This document shows positions 34,320-42,700 of a stretch of DNA of 62,228 nucleotides, piece after piece. The position numbers were made by a program, and so were the translations under genes. The stretch is taken from NCBI RefSeq assembly GCF_000714435.1, contig NZ_JJMW01000048.1:1-62228 (forward strand), written 5' to 3'. Below the pieces are notes generated by a model. The model was not told the DNA's origin, made no database searches, and saw nothing but the letters and a program-made list of their open reading frames with translations. Source of the DNA: Exiguobacterium alkaliphilum 12/1. GTDB taxonomy: Bacteria; Bacillota; Bacilli; Exiguobacteriales; Exiguobacteriaceae. The first letter of the stretch is position 1; each line of letters starts with the position of its first letter.

Positions 34320-35533
34320 AGCGCATTCCTCACTTTCTCGTAACGGAGCGTCTCATAGACGTCCAAGTAGTCGCGCGCCCGCTCGTGCAGGGCGAAGTTC
34401 GTCCGGGCGTGGGTGACGCATGCGTCACGGTAGGCCGCCTTGCCACGGGTGAGGAGGCGGTCAATCCCGTAGGCGAGGTCCTCGAGGCGTCGCGTCGAGA
34501 CGATGACGCCGGTATCGTCGGTGACGAGTTCCGGGCTAGCCGTCGCGTCGATGACGAGAACCGGGGTACCGCACGCCATCGCCTCGACGGTGACGTTGCC
34601 GAACGACTCTTCTTCCGATAAGTTGAGGAACACATCGGCGAGCGCGTAGTAACGGGCGAGCTCGCGGGCGTCGTTCGTCTCCGGAATGTGGAGGACGTTA
34701 TCTGGGAGTTGCATATCATCAAGCTGGCCGATCAAGAGGAACGTGTCATCGGGCCGGGATCTGGCCAAATCGAGGAAGGCCGTAAGCCCCTTCGCCTCGC
34801 CCCACGTGCTCGCCACGCCGAGGAGCACGGTCTTGTCGGTGAGTCCGAGACGTTCCCGGAGCGTTGCCGTCTCGGTCGGACGGAACACGTCGAGGTCGAC
34901 CCAGTTATGGATGCGCCGGATGACGTTCGCCTGTCCGAGAAACGAGAAGCGCGCCTCGGTCGTGATCCAATCGGAGACGCCGACGACACCGAGACGCGGG
35001 ATCGCCGTCAACCATCGTCGTTTGTCCGCGAGCATCTCGCTCGTCCGGTCGAACAGCCAGCTCGGGATGTCGGACTTTAACAGCGGACAGCCGCCGCAGC
35101 CGTGCTGCCACTTGTCGCATCCGACGGCCGCGTAGTGCGTGCACTTCCCGGTGAAGAACCAGCAGTCGTGGAGCGTCAACACGGTCGGGATGTCGCGGAC
35201 GGCGAGGAAATCGAATAGCGTCTTCAGATGGAGATAGTTCGCGTGCAAGTTATGGAGATGGACGACGTCCGGGCCGTAGCGCTCGATCTCGCGCACCAAG
35301 TTCTCGGTCGCGAGGCGTGAGGCGTACCCTTGTCGCCCGGTGATACGGGCGTGGAGCGCGTGCAGTTTCACATCGACCGCATCCCCGATGACGTAGCTGC
35401 CTTCGGTGACCGGGCCCGTCGAATGGGCGACGCGCGTCTCGTGCCCGTATTCGCGATGGACGGCCGCGAGTTCCTTACAGATCCGTCCGGTGCTCTTCAC
35501 GTCATTGATCGCGTTGATGTGGAGGATCTTCAT
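34316..35533 (-). CDS. Family 4 glycosyltransferase (WcaC-like)
   Basis: GT-B enzyme of 405 residues. The N-terminal domain includes HINAINDVKSTGRICKEL, DVVHLHNLHANYLHL and a Cys-rich loop (WFFTGKCTHYAAVGCDKW, then CGGCPLL) seen in some colanic-acid-type transferases. The C-terminal domain has LGVASTWGEAKGL and the retaining-GT segment LSEEESFGNVTVEAMACGTP. The ATG at 35533 follows GAGG; a GTG nine bases upstream is less likely. It overlaps the following GT2 gene by four bases. Confidence 0.9.
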   Translation of the reverse strand: MKILHINAINDVKSTGRICKELAAVHREYGHETRVAHSTGPVTEGSYVIGDAVDVKLHALHARITGRQGYASRLATENLVREIERYGPDVVHLHNLHANYLHLKTLFDFLAVRDIPTVLTLHDCWFFTGKCTHYAAVGCDKWQHGCGGCPLLKSDIPSWLFDRTSEMLADKRRWLTAIPRLGVVGVSDWITTEARFSFLGQANVIRRIHNWVDLDVFRPTETATLRERLGLTDKTVLLGVASTWGEAKGLTAFLDLARSRPDDTFLLIGQLDDMQLPDNVLHIPETNDARELARYYALADVFLNLSEEESFGNVTVEAMACGTPVLVIDATASPELVTDDTGVIVSTRRLEDLAYGIDRLLTRGKAAYRDACVTHARTNFALHERARDYLDVYETLRYEKVRNAL

Positions 35534-35543
35534 CGCCGTCACC

Positions 35544-36242
35544 TCACTCGTACGCGTAATACGTACGGCGTCCGCTCGATGGCCGCTTGTTGAGGACGAG
35601 GCCGAGCATGTGCGTCCCGGTCCGCTCGAGCTGTTCTTTCGCCTTCAACACGAGCTGACGGTCCGAGTTCTCACAACCGATGACGAGGATCGTCCCGTCC
35701 GACACGTTCGCGAGCAACCGCGCGTCGGCCACTTGCATCATCGGCGGGGCGTCTAAGATGACGATGTCATAGTCGCGACGCACGTCTTCGAGTAGCTCCG
35801 TCATCCGTTCGGAGGCGACGAGCTCGGTCGGGTTCGGCGGGACGGGGCCGGCCGCGAGAATCGACAGCCGCGCGACGTCCGTCTTTTGGATGGCCCGGTC
35901 GAGCGGGATGCGGCCAACGAGGATCGTCGACAGGCCGGCGTGTGCCGACGTCTTGAACGTGAAGTGTGCCGTCGGTTTGCGGAGGTCGCAGTCAATCAAC
36001 AGCACGCGCTTGCCGAGCTGGGCGTAGACGACGGCGAGGTTCGCCGCGGTCGTCGACTTGCCCTCGCCGTTTGAGGCCGAGGTGACGGTGATCATCTGCA
36101 GCTTCTGACCGATCGATGTGAACTCGAGGTTCGTCCGGATGGTCCGGTACTGCTCCGAGATCGGCGACTTCGGATTGACGAGCGTGATCAACTCACGCTG
36201 TGAATAATCAGGAAGATTGGCGTTCTTTTTTCGAAGGAACAT
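35544..36242 (-). CDS. Bacterial tyrosine kinase of the CapB/CpsD/EpsB type
   Basis: Cytosolic BY-kinase of 232 residues that regulates polymer length by autophosphorylation together with the Wzz-like membrane partner. The ATPase motifs are Walker A SASNGEGKSTTAAN, Walker A' LLIDCDLRKP and Walker B YDIVILDAPP. The C-terminal tyrosine cluster is short, RRTYYAYE. Its start lies inside the end of the Wzz gene (35-base overlap), as usual for this Gram-positive pair. No cognate PHP-type phosphatase (CpsB/YwqE) is encoded in the window. Confidence 0.92.
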   Translation of the reverse strand: MFLRKKNANLPDYSQRELITLVNPKSPISEQYRTIRTNLEFTSIGQKLQMITVTSASNGEGKSTTAANLAVVYAQLGKRVLLIDCDLRKPTAHFTFKTSAHAGLSTILVGRIPLDRAIQKTDVARLSILAAGPVPPNPTELVASERMTELLEDVRRDYDIVILDAPPMMQVADARLLANVSDGTILVIGCENSDRQLVLKAKEQLERTGTHMLGLVLNKRPSSGRRTYYAYE

Positions 36243-36960
36243 GAGGAATGTCTCCTTTCACGTTAGGCAGTTTCGGCTTCTTCACTTTCATATCGCGACG
36301 CTCGATGACCGGCACCGAGCCGATGACCGGCAAGTCGAGGAGGCGTTCGGCTTCTTGCTCGGTCTGGATGCGTTTGTCGAACAAGTAGCGCATTAAACCG
36401 ATGAACGCACCGAAGAACAAGCCGACAAAGATGCCGATTGCCGTGTTCATGAGCAAGTTCGGTGAGACCGGGTCCGTCGGCACTTCGGCCGGCGACAAGA
36501 TGCGGACGTTATCGATGTTCATGAGGTCCGGAATCTCGGCGGCGAACACTTCGCTGATGACGTTCGCCGTCTCCGCTGCGCCCGCTGCGTCCGTATGGGT
36601 CACGACGACGTTGATGACTTGCGAGTCCTCCTCGCTCTCGACGGTGATGGCGTCGGCGATTGGGTCCGGCGCGTTCGGGACGCGCTCTCTCACTTCGCTC
36701 AAGATGGCCGGGCTCTTCATGATGACCCGGTACGTGTTGACGAGCGAGAGCGACGACAACACTTCCGAGCTGTCGACACGGTCGTCTTCTTGTTTCGTGA
36801 CGAGGAGCACTTGGGTCGACGCCTCGTACGTCGGCTCGATGAAGTTCGCGCTCAAGTAATAGGCGGCGAATCCGCCGATGAGCATGAAGGGCACGAGCAG
36901 CCACTTGCTTTTCTTCAGCACCTCGACGAGATCGCCGACGATCGTCGTTTGATCGTTCAT
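36208..36960 (-). CDS. Wzz/CapA-type chain-length regulator and kinase activator
   Basis: Membrane protein of 250 residues with two transmembrane helices (about 20-38 and 173-195) bracketing an extracytoplasmic domain (YEASTQVLLV, then EEDSQVINVVVTHTDA). This is the architecture of CapA/CpsC/EpsA proteins that activate the BY-kinase encoded next. The cytoplasmic tail (about 200-250) is rich in Lys and contains VPVIERRD. The ATG at 36960 follows GGGAGG; a further 16 codons upstream are open but lack a site. It is the first gene of the 20-gene run, after a leader of about 170 bases. Confidence 0.9.
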   Translation of the reverse strand: MNDQTTIVGDLVEVLKKSKWLLVPFMLIGGFAAYYLSANFIEPTYEASTQVLLVTKQEDDRVDSSEVLSSLSLVNTYRVIMKSPAILSEVRERVPNAPDPIADAITVESEEDSQVINVVVTHTDAAGAAETANVISEVFAAEIPDLMNIDNVRILSPAEVPTDPVSPNLLMNTAIGIFVGLFFGAFIGLMRYLFDKRIQTEQEAERLLDLPVIGSVPVIERRDMKVKKPKLPNVKGDIPHVPSKKERQSS

Positions 36961-37134
36961 GGATTTTTCCTCCCTACAGACAGAATGGACGACAGAAATA
37001 AGGCACAAGTCTACCGTAGTACGTTCTTACCCCGTTCATCTTGACAATCCGAGAGATAGATTTATCATTTTTTCGCAACATCATGTCATGTTGCCGTTCC
37101 GTTTCGTTCTTCGTCTTTTTAGGAAGTTGGACCT
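36961..37134 (-). promoter_or_regulatory. Leader and probable promoter region of the exopolysaccharide operon
   Basis: This 174-base region separates the terminator of the upstream gene from wzz, so it must carry the operon promoter. It holds the inverted repeat GCAACAT-GACATG-ATGTTGC (minus strand, about 37074-37093), which partly overlaps the 20-base repeat. A TTGTCA box lies further down, but its spacing to any -10-like hexamer is poor. No JUMPstart/ops sequence is present. Confidence 0.4.
37062..37081. repeat. 20-base direct repeat, copy B
   Basis: Identical to 28936-28955 in the phosphoglycosyl transferase gene. Here it is noncoding and lies in the leader of the operon. On the minus strand both copies read ATGTTGCGAAAAAATGATAA. 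Confidence 0.85.
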
Positions 37135-37164
37135 AAAAAAAGACCGCCTCATGAGGAGACGGTC
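37135..37164 (-). terminator. Rho-independent terminator
   Basis: On the minus strand GACCG pairs with CGGTC around an inner CCTC-AT-GAGG hairpin, with a run of seven T residues after it. It ends transcription of the 151-residue membrane protein gene and insulates the exopolysaccharide operon. Confidence 0.75.
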
Positions 37165-37166
37165 GT

Positions 37167-37622
37167 TCACTTCAGTTCGCGATGCAATTCGCGGTCGGTG
37201 ATGTAGTCGGGTTCGAGTTTCAAGATGACCCGGTCGAACGCGTATTGAAGACCGAGCACGGTGAGGACGAGAACGGCGATTGGGATGAGGAACGTGATGC
37301 CCGGTGTGGCCGTATCAAACCACCAGAGCAAGCCGAGAAATCCGATGAACCCGACGGTCGTAAGCCAAAACGGGAGACGGACGAGCCGTCGATACGTTTT
37401 GTCGTCGTTAAACGAACGGCGGATTGTGCCGAGCTTCCACTCACGGACGAGCAGCGGTACGACGCCTAGAAAGCCAATCGAGGCGAGGAGAGGCTGCGAC
37501 AGCTCGACCGTTCGAATCAACGTTCCGGTGATGATGAGCGAGGCCATCCCGAGGATGAACGTCTTCGCCTTGCCTTTTCGCGCGTACTCGACGAGTTGGC
37601 GGATGTGTTGTTCGCGTCTCAT
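37167..37622 (-). CDS. Four-helix membrane protein of unknown function
   Basis: Unrecognised protein of 151 residues with two helical hairpins (about 20-38 and 43-58; about 82-102 and 108-128) and charged ends (MRREQHIRQ and ITDRELHRELK). No catalytic motif is visible. The ATG follows GGAGGGA at good spacing. It is transcribed alone, ending at its own terminator upstream of wzz, so any link to the polysaccharide operon is positional only. Confidence 0.65.
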   Translation of the reverse strand: MRREQHIRQLVEYARKGKAKTFILGMASLIITGTLIRTVELSQPLLASIGFLGVVPLLVREWKLGTIRRSFNDDKTYRRLVRLPFWLTTVGFIGFLGLLWWFDTATPGITFLIPIAVLVLTVLGLQYAFDRVILKLEPDYITDRELHRELK

Positions 37623-37658
37623 GAGAGTCCCTCCTTTGGATTACATGTTCATGTACGT

Positions 37659-37706
37659 AAAAAGCTCGGCACAAGTTTCGAAATAAGAAACTCGCCCCAG
37701 CTTTTC
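37659..37706. terminator. Hairpin terminator
   Basis: AAAAGCT and AGCTTTT form the outer stem and AAGTTTC and GAAACT the inner stem, with an internal loop. The T-run on the minus strand ends the small gene at 37707. Confidence 0.6.
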
Positions 37707-37925
37707 TTAAAAATCTTCCAGTTCAAACAAATAAGGTTTTTGAACCGAGAATTGATGGGAAGATTTTAAAATCAATGCGTCTTGATTTACATTGAGTTTA
37801 ATTTGTTTGCCATCCTCCGTTTCGATGACTAATACCCCATCCGCGTAAGACGCATTCTTCACTTCAGAGTTAAGCTGAAACTTAACTACTGACGTCTGTT
37901 CTGCATTCACTGAAAAAGAAAGCAT
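37707..37925 (-). CDS. Small orphan protein
   Basis: Unrecognised 72-residue protein predicted to be mainly beta-strand, with alternating polar and hydrophobic residues (VVKFQLNSEV, GVLVIETEDGKQIKLNV) and no signal peptide or membrane segment. The ATG at 37925 follows AGGTG; a GTG 12 bases upstream falls on that site. The A+T-rich composition contrasts with neighbouring genes. The region to the right has a TATGAT box on the minus strand (about 38000) that could be its promoter. Confidence 0.5.
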   Translation of the reverse strand: MLSFSVNAEQTSVVKFQLNSEVKNASYADGVLVIETEDGKQIKLNVNQDALILKSSHQFSVQKPYLFELEDF

Positions 37926-37937
37926 GAGCTCATTCAC

Positions 37938-38247
37938 CTCTATTCTAAGCTTTAAAATTGTGTTGTTTAATGCAAGCTTCGGTGAGACATTTTTAGTCTA
38001 TCATAGAAAAAAATTGCTTCGATTCGGCTCCTTTGATGGAGTGTAAGTTAGTGTAGGTCGATAATGCATTTTTGGTTTGGAAGAAGAGTATATTAAATCA
38101 CCACATGGTGAAATGAAATAGTGGAGCGTGAAAAATATTACAAGTTTGTTACAAATAAGTTTCTGGTTTTGCTAGAATTTAAAATTTCAAATCTTAATTC
38201 ATTCAAATGTATTCGTTCCGATGAATCCATTCTCATGAGGCAACTGA
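37938..38247. other. AT-rich intergenic region without a recognised gene
   Basis: About 310 bases of AT-rich sequence separate the small orphan from the truncated surface protein. Apart from the possible -10 box noted for the orphan gene, no hairpin terminator, ORF with a ribosome binding site or repeat was recognised. Confidence 0.5.
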
Positions 38248-39441
38248 CTATTGTATAAAGACGGTCTGCGTCTGTTTCACATACCCTGTCTTTTGTTGCG
38301 TCACGAGCAATCTCTTCCCTTTTGGTTGCGTCGGGATGCTCACCCGGTACGTCCCTTTGGCGTCCACTTTGACGGTCTTCCCAATCATCTTGTTATTGGA
38401 GAACACACGGACGAGCGATCCCGGTTCACCTTTTCCTGTGACGACGCGTGAAGATGCCGTAGCGGTGAGTGGCGCCTGCACCCCGAGGACGGTGCGCTGT
38501 AGGATGGGTGACGTATTCCCTGCCTCATCCATCGCCTGCACCGTGACGACCTCACCAATTCGTAACTTTGGCAGATTGAGCGAATAGACGCCGGCTGTCG
38601 TGGTCTTCGTCGTCAATCGCTTCTTGTCGTGGCGAACGACGATGGTCGAACCGGCTTCCGCACGTCCGAACACACGGGTCAATCGGTCGGTGAGCGTTGA
38701 CATCGTCGCGAGTGTCGGTGGTGTCGTATCGAGCGGTTGAATCGTTTGCGTCGTCTCACTTCCGTCCGCGTGGATCAAAACAATCGTGAGCGGTTTAGTT
38801 TGCGGCTTAAAATCGAGCCGGAAGAAGAACGTCGTCTCGTCTTTCGCAAGCACGGTCTTTCCTTGACGAAGTTCTACCCGCACCGGTGTGAACGCCATCC
38901 GTTCGAGGTGTCCGGTCAGACGGGTCGATGCATCGGTCAACGTGTCCATCAGCCTCAATGAGACGCTCTCGCCTTCCTGCACATACGTCTGTGCCCCGTC
39001 GCTCATCGTCCCGCCTTGTAGTTGGACGACACGGACGCCAATCCCTTGAGGCAGCTTCCGTTCAAGCGGGATGCGGAACGAACCATCTGTATTGACCGTC
39101 GCCTCGCCGAGACGGAACCCGAACTCGTTCCACGCCTTCACGACGAGCCCGGGTGTCCCAGAACCGGTGAGACCGAGCGCGTCACTCGTCACCGGCTGAA
39201 GGATCGGGGCGCCTGGTTTCACTTCAGAAGGAGGCACGATCACGATGGGCGGGGTTGGTTCGTTAAACGTTTGAGAGACCGTCGCGACAGTCGGGTCGCT
39301 TGGATAATAACCGTCTGCCGACTGTATGATGTAGACGGTAGTACCTGCCAGGAGCAATTCTTTCAGTTGGCAACTGAACGTGCGGTCAAAATTGACGTGG
39401 GTTTCGCATAATTTGTTTTGACGGTTGTCGTAAACGTACAC
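38248..39441 (-). pseudogene. 5'-truncated secreted Ig-like repeat protein
   Basis: A frame of about 397 residues related to the large repeat protein at 39773. Both end in the same pair of modules: a domain with TRVFGRAEAGSTIVVRHD and AMDEAGN, then a TGKGEPGSLVRVF and VKVDAKGTYRVSIP module. The N-terminus lacks a signal peptide. The frame is open 17 codons further up without any ATG or ribosome binding site and is cut by a stop just before. The first possible codon, GTG, has no Shine-Dalgarno sequence. The sequence therefore looks like the 3' part of a surface-protein gene whose beginning was removed, although expression from an unusual start cannot be excluded. Confidence 0.6.
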
Positions 39442-39472
39442 GGTTTGGTCGTCAATTTGATCTGCCGCAACG

Positions 39473-39721
39473 TTGATTTTTCTTTCAACTGTCCATCATG
39501 AGCATGACGGCCATTGGGATGAATGCGTCATCCCGGTGTCGGAGACGAACCCGGACGTCTGTGCCCCGATGGAATGTGGATGCAACCACGATGAGGACTG
39601 TGGCCACGAGCTCGTGCCGCACGGTGATCACATGGATTACCTCGTCAACGGTCGCCTGCACCACGTCCATAACGGGCATTGCGACGACCAGGGTCCGGTC
39701 GAACTTGTGAAGGCAGAGTGA
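39473..39721 (+). CDS. Cys/His-rich putative metal-binding protein, possibly 5'-truncated
   Basis: ORF of up to 82 residues dense in metal-ligand residues: VHHEHDGHWDECVIP, ECGCNHDEDCGHELVPHGDH and NGRLHHVHNGHCDDQGP (read as separate short segments). The pattern HGDHxDYLxxGxLHHxHxxHCDDxGP recalls small His-rich proteins found near zinc or heavy-metal genes in other bacteria, from memory only. It starts at a TTG without a ribosome binding site, and its 5' end faces the broken 5' end of the minus-strand surface-protein fragment. The two may have been joined by a deletion. An internal ATG at 39569 also lacks a site. A strong terminator follows. Confidence 0.5.
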   Translation: MIFLSTVHHEHDGHWDECVIPVSETNPDVCAPMECGCNHDEDCGHELVPHGDHMDYLVNGRLHHVHNGHCDDQGPVELVKAE

Positions 39722-39731
39722 GGAAACAAAG

Positions 39732-39771
39732 AAAAGCAGCTTCGGCCGAAATTCGGCCGAGGCTGCTTTTT
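39732..39771. terminator. Strong bidirectional terminator
   Basis: AAAAGCAGC pairs with GCTGCTTTT around an inner perfect hairpin of TTCGGCCGAA and TTCGGCCGA. A and T runs on both sides serve the His-rich ORF and the large surface-protein gene. Confidence 0.9.
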
Positions 39772-39772
39772 C

Positions 39773-42700
39773 TCATCGGACGACTTTACTCGTCTTCTTC
39801 ATTCCTTCGTATCCCGTTTGGGTCATGTTCACCGTGAGGACGGTCCCCGTCTTTTGTTTCGGGATCGTCAATCGGTAATTCCCTTTCGCATCGACTTTCA
39901 CCGGTTTGCTGATCGCTTTCGTCCCGACAAACGCCTGAACGGTCGCGTTCCGGTTCCCTTTCCCGGTCACGACCGTTTGCGTCGATTTGACCGCATTGAT
40001 CGTGAACGATGGGAACGTGTTGAGCACTTTCACCGAGGTCAAACTCGATGCGTTCCCGGCCGCATCGCGCGCGCGGACAGAGACGATCGCGCCTGGTTTC
40101 GTCGTCTTCACGTTATAGGCATAGACCCCGGTCGAACTCGCCTTCGTCGTGTACGTCCGTCCGTCATACGTGATCAGTACGGTCGCCCCCGCTTCCGTCT
40201 TCCCGGTCACCCGTGTCGACTTGTTCGTCAGCTTGAGAATGGTCGGCTTCGTCGGTCCGACCTTGTCAATCGTGAAGGAAATCGAACTATAGTTGCCGGC
40301 TGCATCCGTCACGCGAAGCGCGTATTTACCGGATGCGCTCACTTGTGTGTTCGTACGGAACGCCTTGCCGTTCAACGTCGCCGTTCCTTCGTTGAAACGG
40401 ATTGTGACGCTTTGATTCGTCAACTGGTTCGCAGTGACACCTGTCACGACAGGTCGCGTCCGGTCAATCGTGAACGTCTCGACCGTCTCGTTTCCAATCG
40501 TGTCGACGAGACGGAGCGTGTACACTCCTTCCCGGGAAATACGTGTCCCCGAGACAAATGGTTGCCCGTTCAGTGTCGCCACCCCTTCCGTGAAGAGAGG
40601 CGCGACTTCCCGGTAATGCGTATTCCCTTTCGTCAAACCGCTCAAGACAGGAGGTGTCGCATCAATCGTGAAACGGACGACCGTCTCGTTCCCAGCTTCA
40701 TCGATGACGCGCAACGTATAGCTCCCGTCTTTTGTGACCGCTTGGCCAGACGCGAACGGGACTCCGTTCAACGTGGCTTTTCCTTCGCTGAATCGTGGTG
40801 TGGCACGAACGAATGTCTTCCCGTCTTCGACGCCGCTCACTTCGACCTTCGTGCGGTCGATCGTGAAACGAATCTCCGTCACGTTCCCGGCCTGATCGGT
40901 CACGACGAGCACATACGTCCCTTCCTCCGTGATGATCGTGCCACTTGTGAAGGCTTGTCCGTTCAGCGTCGCCGTTTCTTCAAACACGGGTGTGACGTCT
41001 TGATTGAACGTCCCGTTCGTCACACCTGTGACGAGCGGTGCCGTCCGGTCAATCGTGAACGTATGCGTCGTCGTGTTTCCAGCCTGATCCGTCACGACGA
41101 GCGTGTAGGCGCCGTCTGTTGTAATCGGTGTCCCGGACGTGTACGGCTTCCCGTTCAGCGTCGCCGTTCCTTCGATGAATATTGGAGTCACGACGTCTTT
41201 CGTCAATCCGTCTGCCACCCCGTTCACCGTCACCGGTGTCCGGTCGATATTGAACTCACGTGTCGTCTCATTTCCGGCCGCATCCCTCAAACGAAGCGTG
41301 TACGCCCCTTCTGCCGTGATCCGTGTCCCGGAAGTGAACGGTTGCCCGTTCAACTTCGCGACGCCTTCAGTGAACACCGGCGTCACGCCGTCTTGATAGA
41401 ACGTCTGGTCAATCCCTTCGATACCAGGTGCGGTCAAATCGATCGTGAATGTGACAAGCGTGGCGTTGCCGACGAGGTCGACGACACGGATGACGTGCGT
41501 CCCTTCCGCATTGACAGACCCGCCCGCGAACGGCTTCCCGTTTAACGTGGCCGTCCCTTCATTGAATGTCACTGTGACCGCTTGATTGAGCAATGCTCGG
41601 TCGGTCACCCCGGTAATGATCGGAGCCGTTTGATCGATTGTGAACTGACGAGTCGTCTCATTACCACTCGTATCTCGAACGACAAGTATATACGTTCCAT
41701 CTTGATCAATCGTCTCGCCTGAGCCAAACGGCTTCCCGTTCAATGTCGCCGTTCCTTCGTTGAATGAGAGCGTCACAGGCGTCGCGACGGATGACCCATC
41801 GGTGATGCCTGATACGACCGGCGGCAAGACGTCACGAATCGGCTTCGTATATTCGCCACTTGTGAACAGCCCGCGCTTCGCCTGAATCGTGAACGTGCCG
41901 TCGCTCAGCTCGAGCCCGTCAAACACGAACGTGCCGTCTGGTTTCGCCGTCGTTTGAACCGGCAACGACCCGAGCGTTAAAGTCAACTCGGTTCCAGGTT
42001 CTGCCTTCCCTTGAATCGACGTGTCGCGGTTCGTCACATCCTCGACGTGGAACACCTCATACCGCCGGGTCACGTTTTCCGATGTGAGCTCGGCCTCATC
42101 GATCGAATAAGCCGTGAGCGTCACACTGTCGTTAAGTGGCATGGCCTCAGTGTAAGGTTGTGGCGACGCATCGTTCTTCGAAACATAGATGGTGGCTTGT
42201 TTCGTCGTCGTCAGTTCGACCGTCTCGCCTTGCAAGTAGATGCCACTGTTTTTATTCGTCGTGACGACCGGCAAATCAGGTGAGTAGACTTTGTACGTCC
42301 AACGATGGATCTTGCCGAACTGGTCGGTCATCGTGAACCGAAGCATGTTGTCGCTCGGTGTCGGGACGGTGAGTCGGAACGTGCCGTTCGCTTTTGCTTG
42401 AATCACCTCCCCGTTCACAAAAAGTGTCCCGAGCGGTACGTATGAACCGGAGACGTTCACTTTTCCATTCGTTTCAAACACCGGCGTCTCGCTCAAACGG
42501 AACGGGAGCGTGCCGTAAAGATTGTTCGTCGCGATCATCGAAGAAATCGAGTTCGAGCCTGACATCGTCACCATCCCGTCTTGATATGGATAGTAGTAGC
42601 CAAAAGTGAAATTACTCGCCCGGATCTCACGCTTCGCTTGGACACCACCCGTCAGACGAAGCCGTCCGCCGACATAGACGTTTCCGTTCAAGATGGTGTT

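Noticed and set aside
36961..37134. JUMPstart/ops element upstream of the exopolysaccharide operon
   Set aside because: Only a partial ACGGTAG resemblance is present, and RfaH-type control is not expected in this kind of organism.
39485..39679. Minus-strand ORF starting MPVMDVVQ as the missing N-terminus of the truncated surface protein
   Set aside because: It is in a different frame, ends in a stop before the fragment, and is antisense to the Cys/His-rich pattern, which looks like the real coding sequence.
39818..41545. Plus-strand open frame of 575 codons
   Set aside because: It is antisense to the Ig-like repeats of the large secreted protein, rich in Arg and Asp as expected of a shadow frame in GC-rich DNA, and has no ribosome binding site.
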